A stretch of DNA of 29,369 bases from a virus: positions 1 through 29,369 of IMG/VR virus record IMGVR_UViG_3300028844_002621. The stretch is one strand, 5' to 3'. The notes under the pieces were generated by a model. It was not told the origin of the DNA, did not search any database, and worked only from the letters and a program-made list of their open reading frames with translations. Position numbers and translations under genes: made by a program. Positions 21,466 to 27,818 of the stretch are shown here, piece by piece (the stretch's first letter is position 1; each line of letters begins with the position of its first letter).

Positions 21466-22137
21466 TTACGACCTTGCTAATGCTAAGAATTCTGCCCTTA
21501 CTTCAGGGTCCGATTTGAATCCACCACCTAGTCTACTTGTAATAGTAGAACTACCTGTGTCTTCTACGCCTCTTGATTTAACGCAATAATGTTGTGCATC
21601 AATCATTACTGCTACATCTTCAGTATCCAGTATGAATGACAATGCATGATACACTTGTTCAGTTAAACGTTCTTGTATCTGAGGTCTTTTAGAGAAATAC
21701 TCTACGATACGATTAATTTTTGATAAGCCTAATACTTTCTTATTAGGAACATATGCAACAGTGGCTAACCCATCAATAATAACAAAGTGATGTTCGCAAT
21801 TAGATTGTACAGAAATGTTTTTCTCACAAACCATTTCATTATAATTCATCTTGTTATCAACGACAGTTGCTTTAGGGAAGGCTTCATAATCAAGTCCCCA
21901 AAAGATTTCGTTTACATACATTTTTGCAACACGTTTAGGAGTATCCATAAGACTATCATCAGTAAGATCAAGTCCTAATGTCTCCATAATTTTATTAAAG
22001 TTGTTTTCAATCTTGTCGATTTTATCTGTACGAGATAAGCCATTGTCAATTACTGGAGTTTCAACTCCCATTTTGACTAAGTGTTCGTGTACTTGTTGCC
22101 CTAGAACAGGGTCTGTTTTTGTTTTGTTATAAGACAT
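21466..22137 (-). CDS. folE: GTP cyclohydrolase I
   Basis: A 223-residue type IA enzyme that converts GTP to dihydroneopterin triphosphate, the first step to folates and 7-deazaguanines. The zinc-site signatures SNCEHHF (Cys114, His117) and HYCVKSRGV (His183, Cys185) are intact. Also typical are DTPKRVAKMY, PNKKVLGLSKINRIVEYFSKR and QERLTEQ. Length equals E. coli FolE (222). The start has AGGAAGGAG ten bases upstream. A -10 box TATAAT (22168-22173) without a consensus -35 box, plus a dyad at 22184-22203, lie upstream. Confidence 0.95.
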   Translation of the reverse strand: MSYNKTKTDPVLGQQVHEHLVKMGVETPVIDNGLSRTDKIDKIENNFNKIMETLGLDLTDDSLMDTPKRVAKMYVNEIFWGLDYEAFPKATVVDNKMNYNEMVCEKNISVQSNCEHHFVIIDGLATVAYVPNKKVLGLSKINRIVEYFSKRPQIQERLTEQVYHALSFILDTEDVAVMIDAQHYCVKSRGVEDTGSSTITSRLGGGFKSDPEVRAEFLALARS

Positions 22138-22167
22138 GTGTCTTTTCTCCTTCCTAACGCGGATATT

Positions 22168-22203
22168 ATTATACTAAATTGTGTTGTAGCCTTTGTGCTA
22201 CAA
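22168..22203 (-). promoter_or_regulatory. folE promoter with dyad over the -35 position
   Basis: A TATAAT -10 box (22168-22173) is placed to start transcription near 22161, 24 bases before folE. At the -35 position (22191-22196) the sequence is ACAAAG, not a consensus box, and it is exactly the loop of a perfect 7-bp dyad TTGTAGC/GCTACAA (22184-22203). This arrangement suggests a regulator site replacing the -35 box; a weak terminator for the upstream gene (ending at 22222) is the alternative, but no T tract follows. Confidence 0.45.
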
Positions 22204-22221
22204 ATGTATTTATTCATTATA

Positions 22222-23199
22222 TTACTGTATGTTATATTTTTCAAGTAGAAAGGGTAATATAATTTGATTTACAAAATCTTTATGTTGTTCAGTACTTGGA
22301 TGCGGATCAGTAGGGTCTCTATGATCATACACACTTATGTTAGTTACCCAATCTTGTAAATTATTTATTGGCAACCAGTGGTTTTTATCTATTTCGTTGT
22401 AAAGATAATTGATTTCTGGATTGTTTAAATATGCAAAATGTCGTTCTTTGGTATACTCCGGATGATACGATATACATTCTGAATGCCTAGAATATTCTTT
22501 TGTCTCTAAATTTAGAGTTTCGTTTGTATTGCTGTTTCTATCTGCATATTTTCCATTATCAGGACCCACATATGTAAACACATCAAAGTCATACTCTGTC
22601 ATAAAATACCTGATACCTTTTTCTTTAAGGAACCATTGTATTCTTAAAATATGTTCACATGTTTCTATTATTGCTTTCTCAGGACTAACAAAATTTTCAA
22701 ATTGCCTCATAGTTAACTCATCTTTCCAATTTGGATTTAAAATATAATGAGCAGGTAGTTTTGAATTTCTTATTGTATACGGATTTTGCATATTATGATA
22801 GATTTCTTTACTATCTGATTTATGAACAAATAATGGTTTCACAAACCCATTATTTTCTATAGTATTTGAAAAGTCAGTATACGTCTCGTTTCCGCCTAGT
22901 TTTGTAGAAAGACTATAATTTCTTTCATAGTTTTCTGAGTAATGTTCTTGTCTATCACAACCAGACCACATAATTCCTACTAGCATCTGATCGGGCGATA
23001 TCCCTTGTTCTAATGCATCTAATACAACACTAATAACTTTACGTGATATAGTTTGATTGCCAGCGGCGCCGTGTCCGTTGTGTGATATATATTCTACTGA
23101 TGGAAGACTTGCTTCTAAATGTAGAGGCCATGTTTGATCACTATTGACTGGTTGTGAATATGAACAACCGGCTGTAAGTAAATAAGTTGGTGACTTCAT
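22222..23199 (-). CDS. SGNH/GDSL-like hydrolase
   Basis: A 325-residue protein with the blocks of SGNH hydrolases as found in phages: LLTAGCSYSQP at the N-terminus (nucleophile Ser13, replacing GDS), NGHGAAGNQTIS (oxyanion Gly and Asn48), MVGIMWSGCDR in the core, and DPTDPHPSTEQH near the C-terminus (Asp298, His300). SGNH enzymes cleave acyl esters on sugars or lipids. The cytoplasmic location (no signal peptide) and neighbours suggest acetyl-ester trimming of a nucleotide-sugar or glycan. TAATG overlap with guaC upstream. Confidence 0.72.
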   Translation of the reverse strand: MKSPTYLLTAGCSYSQPVNSDQTWPLHLEASLPSVEYISHNGHGAAGNQTISRKVISVVLDALEQGISPDQMLVGIMWSGCDRQEHYSENYERNYSLSTKLGGNETYTDFSNTIENNGFVKPLFVHKSDSKEIYHNMQNPYTIRNSKLPAHYILNPNWKDELTMRQFENFVSPEKAIIETCEHILRIQWFLKEKGIRYFMTEYDFDVFTYVGPDNGKYADRNSNTNETLNLETKEYSRHSECISYHPEYTKERHFAYLNNPEINYLYNEIDKNHWLPINNLQDWVTNISVYDHRDPTDPHPSTEQHKDFVNQIILPFLLEKYNIQ

Positions 23200-24236
23200 T
23201 AATTGTTCTCAAATACTTTGTTATATTGATTATTTACTCTAACAAAGGTAGTACACTTACTCAAATCTTTAATTTTACGTGCGCCTGCGTAAGTACAGGC
23301 GCTTCTAATGCCCCCTAAGATGTCTTGGACAGTATCTTTAATTGCACCTTTATATGGAATCTTTACAGTTCTACCCTCAGAACTTCTATATTCTTTAAGT
23401 CCACCGAAGTGTTTAGTATTAGCAGTATCACTACTCATGCCATAAAACTGTACATTGCCATCAATAACTTCACCGCCACCTTCATCATGTCCTGCCATCA
23501 TACCACCAAGCATAACAAAGTCTGCTCCTGCTCCGAATGCTTTTGCTACATCTCCAGAACTTGAACAACCGCCATCAGCAATGATGTGTCCGCCAAGACC
23601 ATGAGCGGCATCGGCACATTCAATGATCGCCGAGAGTTGCGGATATCCAACGCCAGTCTTAATGCGAGTAGTACAAACACTACCAGGCCCAATACCCACT
23701 TTAACGATATCTGCTCCACTTAAAATTAACTCCTCTGTCATTTCTCCAGTAACTACATTACCTGCAATGATAATAAGTTCTGGGTATTTTTCTCGTATTT
23801 TTTCTACCGTTGTAGCAAATCGTTCTGAATAGCCGTTAGCAACATCAATACATAAGAACTTAATAACATGTAGTTTCATTACTTGATCAAGTTTCTCTAA
23901 GTCATGTTCAGCAATACCTATACTCATAGCAACAAAACATCGTTTAGCAAGTGCATTGCCACTAGTAAAATACTCTATTAGTTGTTTTGCTGAATATGTC
24001 TTAACTAGACATGTAAATAATTTTTGTTCGATAAGGGCATCAGCCATTTCAAATGTACCTACACCATCCATGTTAGAAGCCATAATTGGCACACCCATAA
24101 ATGATGCATTATCTGATGCATTTCTAAACTCATAAAAACGATTTAAATCTACTTCTTTGCGTGATCCTAGTGTTGATCTTTTTGGCTTAATTAATACATC
24201 TGAAAAATCTAATTTAATCTCAGATTCAATTCTCAT
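23199..24236 (-). CDS. guaC: GMP reductase
   Basis: A 345-residue IMPDH/GMPR-family TIM barrel. Length and sequence fit GMP reductase (E. coli 347), not IMP dehydrogenase: no CBS domains, and the active-site loop is [33 protein letters not shown] in the GMPR form (only the key part is cited: Cys188 in GPGSVCTTR). Other landmarks: [10 protein letters not shown] at the start, [15 protein letters not shown], and [15 protein letters not shown]. It reduces GMP to IMP and ammonia with NADPH. TAATG overlaps link it to the SGNH hydrolase and the glycosyltransferase. In this phage it may rebalance guanine and adenine nucleotides made from host RNA or DNA. Confidence 0.95.
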   Translation of the reverse strand: MRIESEIKLDFSDVLIKPKRSTLGSRKEVDLNRFYEFRNASDNASFMGVPIMASNMDGVGTFEMADALIEQKLFTCLVKTYSAKQLIEYFTSGNALAKRCFVAMSIGIAEHDLEKLDQVMKLHVIKFLCIDVANGYSERFATTVEKIREKYPELIIIAGNVVTGEMTEELILSGADIVKVGIGPGSVCTTRIKTGVGYPQLSAIIECADAAHGLGGHIIADGGCSSSGDVAKAFGAGADFVMLGGMMAGHDEGGGEVIDGNVQFYGMSSDTANTKHFGGLKEYRSSEGRTVKIPYKGAIKDTVQDILGGIRSACTYAGARKIKDLSKCTTFVRVNNQYNKVFENN

Positions 24237-25423
24237 TAGAACTTACTCACTCTTGTCTGTTGTCGATAATCTATACTATCTCTACGCCAATCTTCTCCAT
24301 CACCTTGCATGATGTCAATACAACGATCAATAGTACCATTAGTCCAATCACTAATCTTACCTTGATTAGGATGTTCTATACTCAATAAAGGATGCATCTT
24401 GTCGATAACATCGTCAATTGACCATGGGATATAAAGTCTATCTCTGTCATTAGCAAACGTTTCAGGGAAACTTCTGTAAGCAGGGAATAGAACATTACAA
24501 CCTAATGCATCACCTTCACTGACTGTGTTTGATACCCAGTCTTGTAATGCACAATTGAATACAACTCTAGTATCATTAAGAATTCTATAGTAATCATTCT
24601 TAGATAGATTCTCATGGATAACTAGTTTCTTTTGTTTTTGTAATTTCTTTGTACGTTTCATGTACGAGTCATTGTTGCTTCTTAACTCTCCACCTGATAA
24701 AAGACAGAACTCTATGCCATGCTTCTTACCATATCTTTCATACCATTCTTCGATAAGGTCCATATAAAAGTCAGGTTGTTTCTCTTGGTCCCAACGAGCA
24801 GTAAATGCCACTCTCATTTTACGTTCTTCAAAAGGTTTGAATTCTTCTAGTTCTAGTAAACGTCTACGTACTTCGTCTTTACCAAATGCAAGACCTGAGA
24901 TATTATAGATAGGAGCAGTCCAACCTGCTATCTTCATGTGTGCAACCATTTCTTCATTAGTTGCTAAGACACCAGTAACAAATTCATTGACCATCTTTTC
25001 GTAAAGACCCATCCACTTCTCCATGCCCCAGACATGTACGAAATCATCCGGGTCAACAGACTGTGCTAAACATCTTACAAAGACTTTGGGTCTGTGTTCT
25101 TCTGCTACTTGATCCATGATATAAGGAAGTGATTCGATACCTGGCTGAAACATATCTTCAAAGAAAATACAATCTTCACTAGTTACCTCACCTTCTTTCA
25201 TCAGTTTAACTAATGACATCATTTGTGACATACCAAAGTATGAACGACCATGTGCGTCTAAGACTTGTCCTGTTACAATCGATTGATCAGTTGTTAGTAG
25301 ATCGCCCGGAACAACTACGTAGTCAAGTTTACGTTTTTCAAATGCTTCTGTATTCCAGTCTTGCAATTGCAAAGTATATCTTGCTTCGTAGGGTTCTAAG
25401 CCCATGTAAAATAGTTTACGCAT
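24236..25423 (-). CDS. Putative GT-B glycosyltransferase
   Basis: A 395-residue protein. The C-terminal half reads like a GT-B donor domain: [50 protein letters not shown] and [25 protein letters not shown], with Glu in the position of the E-x7-E motif. The N-terminal half is diverged. The donor and acceptor are unknown. It is coupled to guaC and lies 2 bases after the nucleotidyltransferase-cupin gene, which could supply its activated sugar. Confidence 0.65.
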   Translation of the reverse strand: MRKLFYMGLEPYEARYTLQLQDWNTEAFEKRKLDYVVVPGDLLTTDQSIVTGQVLDAHGRSYFGMSQMMSLVKLMKEGEVTSEDCIFFEDMFQPGIESLPYIMDQVAEEHRPKVFVRCLAQSVDPDDFVHVWGMEKWMGLYEKMVNEFVTGVLATNEEMVAHMKIAGWTAPIYNISGLAFGKDEVRRRLLELEEFKPFEERKMRVAFTARWDQEKQPDFYMDLIEEWYERYGKKHGIEFCLLSGGELRSNNDSYMKRTKKLQKQKKLVIHENLSKNDYYRILNDTRVVFNCALQDWVSNTVSEGDALGCNVLFPAYRSFPETFANDRDRLYIPWSIDDVIDKMHPLLSIEHPNQGKISDWTNGTIDRCIDIMQGDGEDWRRDSIDYRQQTRVSKF

Positions 25424-25425
25424 AA

Positions 25426-26466
25426 TTATCTCTTGTTTCTAAATACTCGTTCAATGTCTTCTTCAATACAGTTATCACCATATTGAATCTCACATATAGT
25501 TAATGGCTCACTTTCATTGTTAACCAACATATGCCAATCTTGTACAGGAATAAATGTGTAGTCATGTTTAGCAAACTTACCTACTAAGATATCTCCTACA
25601 TCACGTTTAGCATCATTGGGATATGCTACTGTATATACACTAGCAATACCACTAGCAACAAACCAAAACTCTGCTCGACCTGTATGTCGTTGCATACTTA
25701 ATGATTTACCTGGATCAACAGTTAGTTCTTTAATCTTAACTTCTCTGCTGAATTCATGTAAAACACGATAGTAACCCCAATCACGTTCAGTACGAGGAGC
25801 CGCCCATTCACCTAAAAGATCAGAACTAGATTGAGTTTTATCTCCACCTACACCAAACGAAAATGATACATTTGTGTCTGGATAGTTCATTTCTTTAATA
25901 TTAGCACTAGTTCTATCTCCACCGTTAGCAAATATTATATGCTCATCCGGGAACATATGTCTAGTAATATGGATAGCATTCATACTAGAATCATCAGAAT
26001 CATCAAACGTGATTACTTGATCAACATTACGCATAGCAAGTAATAGTCTAACTCGTTCTTCGACAGGCATAAAACACTTGCCTTTCTTTCTTGTTAACCA
26101 TTCATCACTATTAACACCGACAACTACTTTAGCACCGTGCCATGATTCGTCACGACCTAAGTCTTTTGCCGCATCGATGTAGTCTAAATGACCAGAGTGC
26201 AAAGGATCAAATCCACCTGTAACTAAAACGACTGTACCATTTTCTCTTGTAGGAGTTTTTGGCATTTCAATCTTTTGTACTACAGGTTTTGCTTGAACAC
26301 TGTTTTCTTCTACAATAGGCTTTTTTGTAGCAACTGGTTTTTTCTTAACGACAGGCTTTTTAGCAGGTGTCTTCTTTTTAACAGGCGTCTTTTTAGGAGT
26401 AACTTTTTTAGTAGTCACTTTTTTAGCGCCTGTTGTAGTACTTTCTTTTTTCGTGTTTTTGGCCAT
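25426..26466 (-). CDS. Fusion: basic tail + heptose-type nucleotidyltransferase + PMI-type cupin
   Basis: A 346-residue three-part protein. Residues 1-52 are a Lys/Thr/Pro/Ala tail with KKTPVKKKTPAKKP. Residues 78-218 are a nucleotidyltransferase like the C-terminal half of HldE/RfaE: VTGGFDPLHSGHLDYI (His90, His93), VVVGVNSDEWLTRKKG, FANGGDR and TQSSSDLL. Residues ~235-345 are a cupin like that fused to mannose-1-phosphate guanylyltransferases: SLSMQRHTGRAEFWFVASG (His261, Glu266) and IPVQDWHMLVN (His312). Together they suggest making and isomerising a nucleotide-activated sugar. The exact sugar is unknown. I know these two domains as fusions with other partners, not with each other. Confidence 0.82.
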   Translation of the reverse strand: MAKNTKKESTTTGAKKVTTKKVTPKKTPVKKKTPAKKPVVKKKPVATKKPIVEENSVQAKPVVQKIEMPKTPTRENGTVVLVTGGFDPLHSGHLDYIDAAKDLGRDESWHGAKVVVGVNSDEWLTRKKGKCFMPVEERVRLLLAMRNVDQVITFDDSDDSSMNAIHITRHMFPDEHIIFANGGDRTSANIKEMNYPDTNVSFSFGVGGDKTQSSSDLLGEWAAPRTERDWGYYRVLHEFSREVKIKELTVDPGKSLSMQRHTGRAEFWFVASGIASVYTVAYPNDAKRDVGDILVGKFAKHDYTFIPVQDWHMLVNNESEPLTICEIQYGDNCIEEDIERVFRNKR

Positions 26467-26644
26467 CTATTTCCCACATGTTCCTGACAGGTTTCCCCAC
26501 CATATATCGTTGACTGTATAGTCGCCAGATGCGACTGCTCTTGTTGTAAAGATGTTCGGGCTTAACCTTATACCCATATTCTTTACAGAAGGCTGTGTAA
26601 GCCTCAAGGTCCTCAAAAACTTGAACAGTTTTAGGGTTTGACAT
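26423..26644 (-). CDS. Hypothetical protein, 73 residues
   Basis: Function unknown. Aromatic and basic residues dominate (YTAFCKEYGYKVKPEHLYNKS and KHEKRKYYNRR). I recall similar short proteins in T4-like marine phages. AAGGA lies 9 bases before the ATG. Its end overlaps the fusion gene by 44 bases in another frame, unusually long for this genome. Confidence 0.65.
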   Translation of the reverse strand: MSNPKTVQVFEDLEAYTAFCKEYGYKVKPEHLYNKSSRIWRLYSQRYMVGKPVRNMWEIDGQKHEKRKYYNRR

Positions 26645-26672
26645 TGTAATATTCCTTGTATTCTCATATTAC

Positions 26673-27071
26673 CTAAGTTAATGTATCCGATATTGGATAC
26701 TCCATTTCGCAACCGTTTTCATTGTCTTCGGCTACTGAAATCTTTATGTAACGATTCGGATACTTTGTTTGTATTTCTAATGCCAAATCGTCTGCGATCA
26801 TTTCACAACTCTTATGATTAAGTTGTAATACACTTGTACTGCTTTCTACTTCTGCGTACAAACGTTCTAACCATCTTTTAAACTGTATGAATTCGATATC
26901 TCTATCATCATGGAAGACTTCAATCCATACTTTAAAATGAAATATATGTCTGTGAGGATAACCTAAAAACGATACATCGTCCCAGTCGCCAGTTGCTAAC
27001 TTAGGATCTGTATCAGCACCAGGATACTTATGTATACCTTCTTTAGTAAATGTTACCCAAATACTTCTCAC
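26673..27071 (-). CDS. PTPS/QueD-fold-like phage protein
   Basis: A 132-residue protein that I recognise only as common in marine phages. The order of elements follows the 6-pyruvoyltetrahydropterin synthase fold: an N-terminal strand with His14 (FTKEGIHKYP), an HxH pair PHRHIFHFKVWIEVF (His40, His42), EFIQFKRWL in place of the D-F-x-x-L-K motif, NHKSCEMIADDLALEI in place of the N-P-T-S-E helix, and ISVAEDNENG with Glu115. The possible zinc set His14/His40/His42 is kept. This is fold inference without a search. The GTG at 27071 has GGAGG well spaced and overlaps the upstream stop (TAGTG); a TTG at 27077 is less likely. Confidence 0.6.
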   Translation of the reverse strand: MRSIWVTFTKEGIHKYPGADTDPKLATGDWDDVSFLGYPHRHIFHFKVWIEVFHDDRDIEFIQFKRWLERLYAEVESSTSVLQLNHKSCEMIADDLALEIQTKYPNRYIKISVAEDNENGCEMEYPISDTLT

Positions 27072-27253
27072 TACCAACCTCCGTCAATTGCTTCCATTAC
27101 TTCATTCATATGACCTAACATTTGTGTGATAGGTTCATCGTAGTCACCAATCTCATAGTCAACGGCATCTTGTTCTTTGAACATTGCTTTTACTTGGTCA
27201 CCATACTGAACAACCATTTCAAGTTGTTCTCTCATTTCATCTGATATTGCCAT
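27071..27253 (-). CDS. Hypothetical acidic protein, 60 residues
   Basis: Not recognised. Acidic and helical (MREQLEMVVQYGDQVKAMF; EPITQMLGHMNEVMEAIDGGW). The ATG at 27253 overlaps the membrane-protein stop by TAATG, so a longer start at 27277 is unlikely. Confidence 0.65.
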   Translation of the reverse strand: MAISDEMREQLEMVVQYGDQVKAMFKEQDAVDYEIGDYDEPITQMLGHMNEVMEAIDGGW

Positions 27254-27663
27254 TATGCTTCCTTGTTTGGGTCCCAAATAGTTAGATTCTTTTTACGCAA
27301 TCGGTTTACTACCAATTTGTATCTGCTTTGTTCTTCTTTCCATTCTTTTAACCAATTATGACCATCACGTTCTGCATCAATAAAGATTGCGTTAGTCATT
27401 GCTAGTGGTAGTAGAATTGCTACGTGAATAAAGATGCTACCTACTGTGTTATAGTTAACTACACCTAAGTAATCAGTTGCTAAGAATCCAAACCATACAC
27501 TCCAGATAGTAAACAATACTAACATAAAGTAAGTTTGCAAACTAGGGTCAGGTACATACTTTAATGGATTGTATCTTACATCCATTACACGTCTCCAACC
27601 ATATACGGTTGCCATTACAGTTCTTCTGAACAGACTCGGCTTATTAATATTAGGTTCTACCAT
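27253..27663 (-). CDS. Membrane protein, 136 residues, two spans
   Basis: Two strong membrane segments, YFMLVLFTIWSVWFGFLA and VGSIFIHVAILLPLAMTNA, are flanked by basic soluble ends (FRRTVMATVYGWRRVMDVR; KEEQSRYKLVVNRLRKK). Both termini are probably cytoplasmic by the positive-inside rule. GGAGAAG lies 3-4 bases before the ATG. Function unknown. Confidence 0.75.
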   Translation of the reverse strand: MVEPNINKPSLFRRTVMATVYGWRRVMDVRYNPLKYVPDPSLQTYFMLVLFTIWSVWFGFLATDYLGVVNYNTVGSIFIHVAILLPLAMTNAIFIDAERDGHNWLKEWKEEQSRYKLVVNRLRKKNLTIWDPNKEA

Positions 27664-27672
27664 TTTCTTCTC

Positions 27673-27768
27673 CTACTCAATATGATGTCTAATGTATTCT
27701 CTAATTACATGCATACCATAAGATATCCATGTTACAACTATTAGACTCCACAACAATATCTCTATCAT
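27673..27768 (-). CDS. Micro membrane protein, 31 residues
   Basis: One membrane segment (EILLWSLIVVTWISYGM) followed by a His/Arg-rich tail. The ATG lies five bases after the -10 box of a good promoter, so the message is predicted to be leaderless. It precedes the 136-residue membrane protein. Confidence 0.6.
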   Translation of the reverse strand: MIEILLWSLIVVTWISYGMHVIREYIRHHIE

Positions 27769-27773
27769 TAGTA

Positions 27774-27802
27774 ATGATACAAGGTTTTGTGTTTAATGTC
27801 AA
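27774..27802 (-). promoter_or_regulatory. Sigma70-type promoter TTGACA-N17-TATCAT
   Basis: TTGACA (27797-27802) and TATCAT (27774-27779) on the minus strand with a 17-base spacer, located just after the DpdA-like gene. Its start would fall on or next to the ATG at 27768. It should drive the run from 27768 down through the fusion gene and beyond. Confidence 0.75.
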
Positions 27803-27818
27803 TAGTTTGTTTACCCAT

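Noticed and set aside
26467-26712. 81-codon frame overlapping the 73-residue protein
   Set aside because: It overlaps the gene at 26423-26644 almost fully. The latter has a better Shine-Dalgarno sequence and a sequence I recall from other phages.
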